From Flavobacterium supellecticarium (lineage in GTDB: Bacteria; Bacteroidota; Bacteroidia; Flavobacteriales; Flavobacteriaceae), in contig NZ_SSNZ01000001.1 of assembly GCF_004801375.1 (NCBI RefSeq), positions 62,001 to 126,000 on the forward strand: a stretch of DNA of 64,000 nucleotides. Reading direction: 5' to 3'. Under the pieces are notes generated by a model. The model searched no databases. It had not been told where the DNA came from and worked only from the letters and a program-made list of their open reading frames with translations. A program made the position numbers and the translations under genes. Positions 29,214 to 37,491 of the stretch are shown piece after piece (within the stretch, counting starts at the first letter, position 1; every line of letters begins with the position of its first letter).

Positions 29214-30158
29214 ATGAAAAAGTATTTTCCAGTATATGTTCGAATTCCGGTTTTATTTGCCATCTTTTTTATGGCCATGGAATTCTTTATCGATTCCGGC
29301 GACAGACCCGCTTTTATCAAGTATCCTATCGTATCGATGATCTTATTATTGTTCCTTTTTGTATTGATTGCAATAGAAATTGTCCTAAAAGCGACCAATA
29401 ATATCCTTGATGCGCTGTTAACGGAAGAGCAACGCAAACAAAAAGAAATCGAAGAGAATCTTCCGTTGGCTGAAACACCGTTTGTAAAAAATCTGTTGCA
29501 AAAACTGACGCGTTCCCGTAAAATGGAAGAAGAAGGCGAGTTGATGATGGATCACGATTACGACGGGATTAAAGAGTTGGATAATGTATTGCCGCCATGG
29601 TGGGTATATTTGTTCTATGCCTGTATCGCTTTCGCCTTTATTTATCTGGTAAAATTCCACATCCTGGGTTATGACGATCAGACTGCGGAATTTGAAAAAG
29701 AAATGGCGGAAGCCAAAATAGCAGTCGAAGAATACAAAAAAACGGCACCGGATTTAATGGATAAAGAAAAAGTAACATTGCTCACGGATGCGGCTTCACT
29801 GGCTGCCGGTAAAGCGATTTTCGAAACTAACTGTATCGCTTGTCACCGAAATGATGGCGGTGGAGGTATCGGACCGAATTTAACCGACGACCACTGGATT
29901 CTTGGAGGTGGAATCAAAAATGTATTCAATACGGTTATGGAAGGTGGACGTGATGGAAAAGGAATGGTATCCTGGAAAGCGATTATCAAACCATCCGATA
30001 TCCAGAAAGTAGCCAGTTATGTGCTGAGTTTGCAAGGATCTAATCCAAAAGATGGAAAAGCTCCGGAAGGTGATGTTTGGAAAGACAACAGTGCTCCGGC
30101 TACCGATGCTGCCAAACCGGCCGACAGCCTTCATACGGCTGCTGTAACCCTAAAGTAA
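29214..30158 (+). CDS. ccoP: cbb3-type cytochrome c oxidase subunit III
   Basis: A 314-residue membrane-anchored cytochrome. It has two hydrophobic segments near the N-terminus (about 8-25 and 38-60), the FixP N-terminal motif LDNVLPPWWVYLFY (about 122-135), and one haem c site C207-x-x-C210-H211 with a Met ligand probably in GKGMVSW. Classical CcoP has two haem c sites; only one CxxCH is present, as is seen in other Bacteroidetes. The Pro/Ala-rich tail is about 30 residues. It delivers electrons to CcoNO. Confidence 0.92.
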   Translation: MKKYFPVYVRIPVLFAIFFMAMEFFIDSGDRPAFIKYPIVSMILLLFLFVLIAIEIVLKATNNILDALLTEEQRKQKEIEENLPLAETPFVKNLLQKLTRSRKMEEEGELMMDHDYDGIKELDNVLPPWWVYLFYACIAFAFIYLVKFHILGYDDQTAEFEKEMAEAKIAVEEYKKTAPDLMDKEKVTLLTDAASLAAGKAIFETNCIACHRNDGGGGIGPNLTDDHWILGGGIKNVFNTVMEGGRDGKGMVSWKAIIKPSDIQKVASYVLSLQGSNPKDGKAPEGDVWKDNSAPATDAAKPADSLHTAAVTLK

Positions 30159-30165
30159 AATAACA

Positions 30166-30188
30166 CCTCGGGATTCATAATCCTGAGG
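30166..30188 (+). promoter_or_regulatory. Hairpin between ccoP and ccoG
   Basis: CCTCGGGAT pairs with ATCCTGAGG (one G-U) around a 5-nt loop. No T-run follows, so it may be an mRNA processing or stability element rather than a terminator. Confidence 0.5.
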
Positions 30189-30204
30189 TTAAATCAAAAA
30201 TATC

Positions 30205-31623
30205 ATGTCTGGTTTACCCGATGAAAGTTTTAGAGATAGTATCGGAACTATCGATAAAGAAGGTAAAAGAGCTTGGGTTTTCCCTAAAATTCCGAAAGGA
30301 AAATTCTACGAAAAAAGAAAGCTGGTCAGCTATTTTCTGTTAGCCTTCTTGTTTTCGGCCCCTTTTATTAAAATTAACGGAAATCAGTTTCTGTTATTTA
30401 ATGTGTTGGATCGGAAGTTTAATTTTTTTGGATTTCCATTCTGGCCACAGGATTTCCACTTGGTGGTAATCTCAATGATCGTTGGTGTTGTGTTTGTAAC
30501 ACTCTTTACCGTTGCTTTCGGACGTATTTTTTGCGGATGGATTTGTCCGCAGACCATTTTTATGGAAATGGTTTTCCGACGAATCGAATTCTGGATCGAT
30601 GGCGACAGAGGGGCACAAATGCGTTTGGCCAAACAAGAGTGGAATGCCGAAAAAATACGAAAAAGAGTTACCAAATGGATCGTGTTCTTTATCATATCGT
30701 TTTTAATTGCCAATGTATTTCTGGCCTATCTGGTTGGAAGTGACCATGTGCTCGAAATGGTAAAAGAAGGACCGTTTCACAATACCAATACGTTGATCGC
30801 GCTGTTGATTTTTACAGCAGTGTTCTATTTTGTTTTTGCGTGGCTCAGAGAACAGGTTTGTATTATTGCTTGTCCTTACGGGCGTTTACAGGGCGTGTTA
30901 TTGGATAATAAGTCAATTGTTGTGGCCTACGACCATGTGAGGGGAGAAGGTGAAAACGGAAGAGCCAAATTCCGTAAAAATGAAGACCGGTCACAAGTCG
31001 GAAAAGGGGACTGTATCGATTGCCGGCAATGTGTAAACGTATGTCCAACCGGAATCGATATCCGAAACGGAACGCAATTGGAATGTATCAATTGTACCGC
31101 TTGTATCGACGAATGTGATCACATCATGGAAAGTGTCAACCTGCCAAAAGGATTGATTCGCTATGCCTCTGAAGATGAAATTGTAAAAAAAGAAAAATTC
31201 GTCTTTACGGCACGAATGAAAGGTTATGTGTCTGTTCTGATAATATTAACCGGTGTTTTCATTGGAATGTTGTTTCTAAGAAACGAAGTGGAAGCTACCG
31301 TATTGCGGTTGCCGGGACAATTATACGAACGTAAAGGCGATAATATTAGCAATGTATTTACCTATAAAATCGTGAATAAAACGGTAAAAGATTTTAATAA
31401 GGTACACTTTAAGTTAGTAGATCCTAAAGGAAAAATTATAGTAGTGGGAAAACCACAGTTTCAGATTAAAAAAGAAGGAATGGCTCAGGGAACCTTGTTT
31501 ATTGAGATCCATCCGGCTTTTCTAAAAGGAGATAAAACCAAAATAACGATTGAAGTCTATGACGGAGACGTATTGATTGAAACCACGACGACCAACTTTT
31601 TAGGTCCGCGAAGTTTTAACTAA
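30205..31623 (+). CDS. ccoG: Cytochrome c oxidase accessory protein CcoG
   Basis: A 472-residue membrane ferredoxin-like protein. It has several membrane helices, the conserved RIFCGWICPQTIFMEM between them, and two [4Fe-4S] motifs in CIDCRQCVNVCPTG and CINCTACIDECD. The C-terminal part (about 365-472) is the Ig-like FixG domain. CcoG is thought to reduce copper during cbb3 assembly. It follows ccoP and precedes the ccoH-type gene. Confidence 0.93.
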   Translation: MSGLPDESFRDSIGTIDKEGKRAWVFPKIPKGKFYEKRKLVSYFLLAFLFSAPFIKINGNQFLLFNVLDRKFNFFGFPFWPQDFHLVVISMIVGVVFVTLFTVAFGRIFCGWICPQTIFMEMVFRRIEFWIDGDRGAQMRLAKQEWNAEKIRKRVTKWIVFFIISFLIANVFLAYLVGSDHVLEMVKEGPFHNTNTLIALLIFTAVFYFVFAWLREQVCIIACPYGRLQGVLLDNKSIVVAYDHVRGEGENGRAKFRKNEDRSQVGKGDCIDCRQCVNVCPTGIDIRNGTQLECINCTACIDECDHIMESVNLPKGLIRYASEDEIVKKEKFVFTARMKGYVSVLIILTGVFIGMLFLRNEVEATVLRLPGQLYERKGDNISNVFTYKIVNKTVKDFNKVHFKLVDPKGKIIVVGKPQFQIKKEGMAQGTLFIEIHPAFLKGDKTKITIEVYDGDVLIETTTTNFLGPRSFN

Positions 31624-31656
31624 AGAATCGTTTATAACCCTTAAAAAAAACGCACC

Positions 31657-32103
31657 ATGAAAGTAAATTGGGGAACCAGTATTGTAATCGCTTTCGGATT
31701 ATTTATCACTTTTATTATGTACTTCGTATTTAAAGTACAGTCTGATAAAAATTATGACCACGAAATGGTTACGGAAGAATATTATAAAAAAGAAATGAGC
31801 TTTCAGCAACAGCTCGATAAAGAACAGAATGCGGCCGACTTAACCGAAAAAGTGACAGTCTCCACAACACCAGAAGGTATTATGATTGCTTTTCCGGCAA
31901 GTTTCAATAAAGACAAAATCAAAGGAAAAGTGTCCCTTTACAGACCGTCCAACCAGAAACTGGACTTCGAAGTTCCGATTTCGTTGTCTGCTTCAAATTT
32001 GCTCATACCTAAAACAAATTTGGTGGACGGTCGCTGGGACATTGCTATCGATTGGGAATACGAAGGAAAAGCCTATTTGAATAAGTTAGTAGTCAATTTG
32101 TAA
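31657..32103 (+). CDS. ccoH: FixH/CcoH family protein
   Basis: A 148-residue protein with one N-terminal membrane helix (about 7-27) and a periplasmic beta-rich domain. The early motif YDHEMVTEEYYKKEMSFQQQ is typical of FixH in Bacteroidetes. CcoH/FixH is an assembly factor that stays with the oxidase. It lies 33 bp after ccoG. Confidence 0.88.
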   Translation: MKVNWGTSIVIAFGLFITFIMYFVFKVQSDKNYDHEMVTEEYYKKEMSFQQQLDKEQNAADLTEKVTVSTTPEGIMIAFPASFNKDKIKGKVSLYRPSNQKLDFEVPISLSASNLLIPKTNLVDGRWDIAIDWEYEGKAYLNKLVVNL

Positions 32104-32182
32104 TTTTTAGTTTGTAGTCAGGGATGTTTTTAATAGTTTTTTGGTTGTCTCCTGGCTACAAACTAAATTAATCCGAAAAAGT

Positions 32183-32884
32183 ATGTTGCTTTCTGCATTT
32201 ATATTCGGTTTGGTAAGTAGTCTACACTGTATTGGTATGTGTGGACCTATTGCCATGATGTTACCAGTTGATCAGCATAATCCAGCTAAAAAAGTAATCC
32301 AGATATTAATGTACCATGGTGGTCGTTTAATGGCCTATGCTACCTTAGGATTGGTTTTTGGGATGGTAGGAAAAGGTCTTTATTTGGCCGGATTGCAGCA
32401 ACAAATGTCTATTATAGCCGGAATTTTAATGATTGTAGTCGTGCTTGTTCCGGAGAAAGTCCTCGCGCGTTATAATTTTTCAAAACCGGTGTATCGTCTG
32501 CTTTCTAAAATTAAAAGTAGTCTGGGAAATCAGTTTAAAAAGAAAAGTTATACAGCACTTTTTACAATAGGTCTGCTTAATGGATTGCTGCCTTGTGGAT
32601 TGGTATATGCCGCTCTGTTTGGTGCCATTGCGATGCAGAGTGAATCACTCGGTGTTGTATATATGTTACTTTACGGATTAGGAACGATACCCATGATGAG
32701 CACGGTTGTATATGCCTCCAATTGGATTAGTCAGCCAATACGAAACAAAATAGGGAAAATAATTCCTTATGTAGCGGTTTGTATTGGTATGTTGTTTATA
32801 TTGAGAGGATTGGGGCTCGGTATTCCATATGTTTCTCCCGGGAATATGAGTCTTTTTGTTAGAGGTGAAGCACATTGTGGTTAA
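32183..32884 (+). CDS. SafE/TauE-like (UreH-type) membrane protein of the cbb3 cluster
   Basis: A 233-residue membrane protein with about six helices. SSLHCIGMCGP near the N-terminus and LNGLLPCGLVYAAL in the middle are the paired Cys motifs of the UreH/SafE type that accompanies cbb3 genes in many Bacteroidetes. The cysteines could bind copper. A role in copper supply to the oxidase is inferred. The ATG at 32183 is chosen over the in-frame TTG at 32141. Its stop overlaps the converging stop of the uracil-DNA glycosylase gene in a shared TTAA. Confidence 0.8.
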   Translation: MLLSAFIFGLVSSLHCIGMCGPIAMMLPVDQHNPAKKVIQILMYHGGRLMAYATLGLVFGMVGKGLYLAGLQQQMSIIAGILMIVVVLVPEKVLARYNFSKPVYRLLSKIKSSLGNQFKKKSYTALFTIGLLNGLLPCGLVYAALFGAIAMQSESLGVVYMLLYGLGTIPMMSTVVYASNWISQPIRNKIGKIIPYVAVCIGMLFILRGLGLGIPYVSPGNMSLFVRGEAHCG

Positions 32885-33456
32885 GGAACCAGTGCCATCC
32901 GGACTTGTTTTCGTAGTTCGGGGATAACTTCCTCCTCAAACCAGGGATTTTTTTTCTGCCAGATCCGGTTTCGCGGTGATGGATGAACCAAAGGAAAATA
33001 ATCCGGTAAAAAATCGCGGTAATGCGATACGTTTTCTGTCAACGTTCGATAGGAGCGTTCCTTAAGATAGTAGGATTGGGCATATGACCCAATCAATAAA
33101 ATAAGTTTTACATCCGTAAGTGCCGTAAGGATCTGTGAATGCCAGGTTGGCGCACATTCCGGCCTCGGACGTAAATCCCCTGATTTTCCTCTACCCGGAA
33201 AACAAAACCCCATTGGAACGATACCAAATAATGACGTATCGTAAAATTCAGATGGTTCCACATCTAACCAGTTTCTTAATTTTTCCCCACTTGCATCATT
33301 CCACGGAATCCCACTGGTATGCGCCTTTTGTCCCGGTGCCTGTCCGATAATTAAAACCCGGGAGGTACTCTCAAAAGAAAGTATAGGCTTTGGTAGGTTA
33401 GGTAATGATGCCTGACACAGTGTACACAAATGGATACGTTCTAATAACGGATTCAT
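32881..33456 (-). CDS. Uracil-DNA glycosylase family protein
   Basis: A 191-residue protein of the uracil-DNA glycosylase superfamily. It has motif A GQAPGQKAHTSGIPWND and motif B HPSPRNRIW. Of its few cysteines, C11 and C14 near the N-terminus (CTLC) do not form the four-Cys cluster of family 4/5, so it is more like the small family found in Bacteroidetes and proteobacteria. It should remove uracil or a similar base from DNA. Oriented against the cbb3 genes, with four bases of overlap at the stop codons. Confidence 0.85.
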   Translation of the reverse strand: MNPLLERIHLCTLCQASLPNLPKPILSFESTSRVLIIGQAPGQKAHTSGIPWNDASGEKLRNWLDVEPSEFYDTSLFGIVPMGFCFPGRGKSGDLRPRPECAPTWHSQILTALTDVKLILLIGSYAQSYYLKERSYRTLTENVSHYRDFLPDYFPLVHPSPRNRIWQKKNPWFEEEVIPELRKQVRMALVP

Positions 33457-33573
33457 AATGAAATGTTTTAGATCAAAAGGTTTAAGTAGTAAAAATAATA
33501 CTTCTTCCTGTATTTTGATTGTGTTCGGTCTGGTATTGAAAAAAGGTTTTTGATTTTAAAATTTAAGGGTAAC

Positions 33574-34038
33574 ATGAAGAAAAAACAACTAAAATTTATG
33601 CTAAAAGCGACGTTTTGGGCAATGGTCATTGTGTATGGAATAACCAGTCTGTGGATGTTTTATTTTCTCGAACCGATTACCGATATAAAAAAAGAAGTAA
33701 CTGCTATTGTCGAAAATCCGGTAAAAGTTACTGATAATCTCCCGAAAGCTTATATTCTGACACCGGAAATAGCAGGTCTTATTTGTAACGAAAAATGTGA
33801 AATAGATTCCTGTCTGCACAATAAGGAAATCCTGATCGTCGGAACTGTGCTTAGAAGAAATCAGGATATCGATAAAACGCCCTATCTGATATTAAAGGTA
33901 GGAGATATGGATAACATTGGATGCTATATGAAACAACTTTACAACGATATTAAAAATGGAGATAAAGTCATGCTGAAAGGTATTTACAGACAGTTTGCCT
34001 TTAATAATATTGTGATCACCGATGCAGAACTGCTTTAA
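33574..34038 (+). CDS. Membrane-anchored protein with OB-fold-like domain, hypothetical
   Basis: A 154-residue protein with one N-terminal membrane helix (about 10-32) and a C-terminal beta-rich domain. The stretch KEILIVGTVLRRNQDIDKTP to DKVMLKGIYRQ looks like the OB-fold of tRNA_anti-like proteins. Three cysteines lie close together (CNEKCEIDSC). Function unknown. The ATG at 33574 is preferred to the in-frame TTG at 33550. It converges with hemN, one base apart. Confidence 0.65.
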   Translation: MKKKQLKFMLKATFWAMVIVYGITSLWMFYFLEPITDIKKEVTAIVENPVKVTDNLPKAYILTPEIAGLICNEKCEIDSCLHNKEILIVGTVLRRNQDIDKTPYLILKVGDMDNIGCYMKQLYNDIKNGDKVMLKGIYRQFAFNNIVITDAELL

Positions 34039-34039
34039 A

Positions 34040-35398
34040 TCAAATCGTCATTGAAAATAACTGGGTTTGTGGAGCTTTTCGCTTCAGGCGTAAATCAAAA
34101 GCCATACAGATATTTCGAACAAATGGCTTTCCCTTTTCGGTAACAGTAATGCTATCGGCTGTCATGACCACTAATTCATCTTTTTCCATTTCCCGTAATT
34201 GTGCTATTATGATGTCTTTTTCGGGAAATGTTTCTTGCGTCCAACTCGTTTGAAAACGGCACATCAGGTTTAAAATATGACGACGAATGATCAAATCTTC
34301 ATCCGTTAAAAGATGACCTTTAAAAACTGCCAGTTCGTTTTGTTCCAGTCGGGCATAATAGTCTTCCAGTGTTTTTTCATTTTGAGCAAAAGCATACCAA
34401 CTGTCGCTAATAGAGGACATACCCAATCCAATCATCAATTGTGTTTTGGAGGAGGTATAACCCATAAAATTACGGTGTAACTTTCCTTTATGGAATGCTG
34501 TATACATCGAGTCTTCTTCAATTGCAAAATGATCCATACCGATTTCATGAAAACCGTTTTTTTCCAACATCATTTTTCCGACCTCATAAAGTTGCCTTTT
34601 TTTCTGATCTTTAGGTACATCTTCGTCTTTAAAACCACGTTGCCCGGTTCCTTTAATCCACGGTACATGGGCATAACTGTAAAATGACAGACGGTGTGGC
34701 GCCAACGATTTTGTTTTTTCGATCGTATCAATCACATCTTCCAGTTTTTGAAAAGGTAAACCAAATACAAGATCATGCGAAATAGAGGTATAGCCAATTT
34801 CTTTAGCCCAAAAAGTTACTTTGGCTACATTGTGAAACGGTTGTTCACGATGGATCGCTTTCTGAACGACGGGACTGTAGTCCTGAACACCAAAACTGAC
34901 CCTGCGAAATCCCAGTTTATAAAGGTGTTCCAGATGTGCCCGGGTTGTATTGTTGGGATGTCCTTCAAAGCTGAATTCGTAGTTATCCATACGGTTGGCA
35001 CGACTCAAAATTCCATTGATCAAAAGTTCAAGGTTTTCCGGAGAAAAAAAGGTAGGTGTACCACCGCCCAAATGGATTTCCCGGATATTCGGTGTTTCCG
35101 GAAAGGTATCGCAATACAATGCCCATTCCTTTAAAACCGCCTGAATATAGGTGTCTTCAACATCATGACGTTTGGTAATCCGTTTGTGACATCCGCAAAA
35201 AGTACATAGACTTTCGCAAAACGGTAGATGTATATAAAGACTAATGCCTTCGGAAGTATTGCTCTCCCGAAACGAACGGATATATGTATCCCGCCATGCC
35301 GCAACAGAAAACTGCGAATCGTCCCAATACGGAACCGTTGGATAGCTTGTATAGCGCGGTCCGGGAACATTATATTTTTGAACTAGTGAAATTGCCAT
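34040..35398 (-). CDS. hemN: Oxygen-independent coproporphyrinogen III oxidase
   Basis: A 452-residue radical SAM enzyme that decarboxylates coproporphyrinogen III to protoporphyrinogen IX without O2. The [4Fe-4S] cysteines are C61, C65 and C68, followed by C70 (CESLCTFCGC), as in true HemN. The glycine-rich SAM region IHLGGGTPTFF and the C-terminal helical HemN domain are present. Transcribed leftward from a promoter with FNR-like operator 3, which fits induction when oxygen is low. Confidence 0.95.
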   Translation of the reverse strand: MAISLVQKYNVPGPRYTSYPTVPYWDDSQFSVAAWRDTYIRSFRESNTSEGISLYIHLPFCESLCTFCGCHKRITKRHDVEDTYIQAVLKEWALYCDTFPETPNIREIHLGGGTPTFFSPENLELLINGILSRANRMDNYEFSFEGHPNNTTRAHLEHLYKLGFRRVSFGVQDYSPVVQKAIHREQPFHNVAKVTFWAKEIGYTSISHDLVFGLPFQKLEDVIDTIEKTKSLAPHRLSFYSYAHVPWIKGTGQRGFKDEDVPKDQKKRQLYEVGKMMLEKNGFHEIGMDHFAIEEDSMYTAFHKGKLHRNFMGYTSSKTQLMIGLGMSSISDSWYAFAQNEKTLEDYYARLEQNELAVFKGHLLTDEDLIIRRHILNLMCRFQTSWTQETFPEKDIIIAQLREMEKDELVVMTADSITVTEKGKPFVRNICMAFDLRLKRKAPQTQLFSMTI

Positions 35399-35423
35399 AA
35401 CCTAAAACTGAATTTTCAACAAA

Positions 35424-35431
35424 CAAAAATA
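35424..35431 (-). promoter_or_regulatory. -7 element of hemN
   Basis: On the minus strand this reads TATTTTTG, an exact consensus match 25 bp before the ATG at 35398. No -33 TTG is found at the expected distance. Confidence 0.6.
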
Positions 35432-35453
35432 AGCCGTTGTGCGACGGTAAAAA

Positions 35454-35467
35454 ATGATATTTATCAT
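35454..35467. promoter_or_regulatory. FNR-like operator 3, upstream of hemN
   Basis: On the hemN strand this reads ATGATAAATATCAT, identical to the core of operator 2, and its centre is 36.5 bp from the last base of the hemN -7 element. It also lies upstream of the divergent rhodanese gene, at a different distance. Confidence 0.75.
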
Positions 35468-35532
35468 ACAAAAACATTGACGGTCGATTACGGACATTTT
35501 TTGTACTTTTAGGGCTTTAATATTGAACGATT

Positions 35533-35922
35533 ATGATACGGAACATTTTTAAACTGTTATTTTTGCTATTGTTTTTTACCGCTTGTCAGGCGCAGGTAAA
35601 AGACGGAACGCAATTGGTAAACCCGGAAGTTTTTGAAAAAACAATCACAGCCAATAAAGGACAACTGATCGATGTGCGTACTCCAAAAGAATACCAGTCC
35701 GGTCACCTCAAAGGGGCTAAAAATCTGCATCTTTACGAAAAGAACTTCGCAGAGGAAGTGGACAAATTGGATAAAACAAAACCGGTTTATGTTTACTGCA
35801 AAGCAGGAGGAAGAAGCGCCGAAGCCGTTGAAATCCTACAAGAAAAGGGGTTTAAAAAGATCGTGGAACTGGACGGTGGTATCGACGCATGGAATGATCA
35901 GAAAAAACCGGTGGAAAAATAA
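35533..35922 (+). CDS. Rhodanese-domain lipoprotein
   Basis: A 129-residue protein with a lipoprotein signal (lipobox around FTAC18) and one rhodanese domain. The catalytic cysteine is C89 in YVYCKAGGRS. Members move sulfane sulfur; as an exported lipoprotein it would act in the periplasm. It begins the run rhodanese - histidine kinase - response regulator, with only 11 bp before the kinase. A TACTTTTA box at 35504-35511 could be its -7 element. Confidence 0.85.
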   Translation: MIRNIFKLLFLLLFFTACQAQVKDGTQLVNPEVFEKTITANKGQLIDVRTPKEYQSGHLKGAKNLHLYEKNFAEEVDKLDKTKPVYVYCKAGGRSAEAVEILQEKGFKKIVELDGGIDAWNDQKKPVEK

Positions 35923-35933
35923 GTTTTTACTAC

Positions 35934-36680
35934 ATGACAAACCTGGATTATATATTTTTAGTTTTGTGCCTGCTGATCCTTTGCATCGCGGGCTATCTCT
36001 TGTATCGACTGCAACAGTTGGAAAAAGAGAAAAAGTATATGCAGGTTAAATATGTGGATTTTGAAGAACGGTTCAACCATTTGCAATTGGAAACACTCGA
36101 ATCCAAACTGAATCCGCATTTGTTTAAAAATATATTAAATTCGATACAATCGCATGCCTATCAAACCTATTTTGCGATGGATAAGTTGTCGAATGTACTG
36201 GATTATATCTTGTATGAAAGTAGAAGGCGTTTTGTGAGCCCAAAGGAAGAAATCGACTTCGCTTTAAACCTGATTGAGATTAATAAAATCAAAATTAGTC
36301 CGCTTTTTGCACTTACGGTAAAAAAGAAAATCGACGAAACGGATGCCTCATACCAGCAACAGTTAATGGCGCCGCTAATTTCAATCGATCTGATTGAAAA
36401 TGCTTTTAAACATGCCGATTTACAAAGTGCCGATGCTTTTATTACGGTTGTTATCGAATTAAAAGGTCAGGTTTTTTCAATGACGGTGACCAATAAAATT
36501 TCCAGTAAAGCGGCCTTTAAAAAAGAAAATAGTGGACTAGGATCGGAAACCTTGGAACAACGATTAAAGATTATTTATAAAAACCATTATAAACTGGACA
36601 AATTCATTGAAGGAGATGTCTATGTTGCACAATTAAAAATTGATTTACGTGAGTACAAAACTCAAATGCTTGCTTCTTGA
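35934..36680 (+). CDS. LytS-type sensor histidine kinase
   Basis: A 248-residue kinase with a single N-terminal membrane helix (about 6-25) and a cytoplasmic His_kinase domain. The phosphorylated histidine is H62 in KLNPHLFKNIL. The ATP-binding region has the N box LIENAFKHAD and a glycine motif NSGLGSETL. There is no sizeable sensor domain, so the signal may come through the membrane or a partner such as the rhodanese lipoprotein. The response regulator gene overlaps its 3' end. Confidence 0.88.
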   Translation: MTNLDYIFLVLCLLILCIAGYLLYRLQQLEKEKKYMQVKYVDFEERFNHLQLETLESKLNPHLFKNILNSIQSHAYQTYFAMDKLSNVLDYILYESRRRFVSPKEEIDFALNLIEINKIKISPLFALTVKKKIDETDASYQQQLMAPLISIDLIENAFKHADLQSADAFITVVIELKGQVFSMTVTNKISSKAAFKKENSGLGSETLEQRLKIIYKNHYKLDKFIEGDVYVAQLKIDLREYKTQMLAS

Positions 36681-37368
36681 TGACGAATTACCGGGATTAA
36701 CCTATCTTAAAATGCTTTGTGAGCAAATTCCCGAATTGGAAGTGATCAAAGCTTTTAATAACCCGGAAACCTTTCTTGCCGAATGTAATAAGTATGATTT
36801 TGACCTTTTGATTTCCGATATTGAGATGCCGGGAATCAATGGATTACAAGTCGCTAACTTATTGGAAGGGAAGGCAATTATTTTTACTACGGCTTATAAA
36901 GACTTTGCGGTTGAAGCATACGACCTTGATGCGGTGGATTATGTCGTAAAACCAATTAAAAAAGAACGTCTGCAGCAAGCGGTTCAAAAAGCATTAAAAC
37001 GTTTTGAAACTACAAAAACGATTCGAAAACACCTACAGTTAAATACCGATAAAGGAAAAACCATATTGTCGATCGATCAGATTTTCTTTATCAAATCGGC
37101 AGAAACGGACAGCCGGGATAAAGTGATTTATTTACAGGATCTTACCAATTTTGTCGCTAAAAATTACTCTTTTGACAAGTTGTTACAACAATTGCCTGCG
37201 GAAGAATTTTGCCGCATCAATAAAAAAGAAGCATTGGCTATAAAAAACATACAGTTTTATTCGCACGACGAGATTACTGCCAATGTGATGATGGCAAATG
37301 GTAAGCCGTTTAGTTTCGGTTTAAGTGAAAGTTACCGACCGGAATTTGTAGACAAAGTGAAGCTATAG
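36649..37368 (+). CDS. LytTR family response regulator
   Basis: A 239-residue regulator: receiver domain (about 3-115) with D57 in ISDIEMPGING as phospho-acceptor and Lys in YVVKPIKK, then a LytTR DNA-binding domain (about 135-239). The GTG at 36649 is chosen because it gives the standard start STKLKCLLLDDE; no ATG is available and a TTG lies three codons upstream. It overlaps the kinase gene by 32 bp. A 21-bp-period direct repeat lies immediately downstream, in front of the antiporter gene. Confidence 0.85.
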   Translation: MSTKLKCLLLDDELPGLTYLKMLCEQIPELEVIKAFNNPETFLAECNKYDFDLLISDIEMPGINGLQVANLLEGKAIIFTTAYKDFAVEAYDLDAVDYVVKPIKKERLQQAVQKALKRFETTKTIRKHLQLNTDKGKTILSIDQIFFIKSAETDSRDKVIYLQDLTNFVAKNYSFDKLLQQLPAEEFCRINKKEALAIKNIQFYSHDEITANVMMANGKPFSFGLSESYRPEFVDKVKL

Positions 37369-37371
37369 TAT

Positions 37372-37402
37372 TTCGTTACAATTTTTGCCGGCTTCGTTAC
37401 AA
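37372..37402 (+). promoter_or_regulatory. Candidate LytTR operator: direct repeat of TTCGTTACAA
   Basis: TTCGTTACAA occurs at 37372-37381 and again, identically, at 37393-37402. The 21-bp period is two helical turns, the arrangement bound by LytTR dimers. It lies between the LytTR gene and the Kef-type antiporter. Confidence 0.6.
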
Positions 37403-37491
37403 GAGGTGTTTTTAATAGTACAAATTCATTTTTTTCAAGGCTTTATATAGCATATTTGCACCAAAATAAGTGTAAGCCAAAATGATAACTT

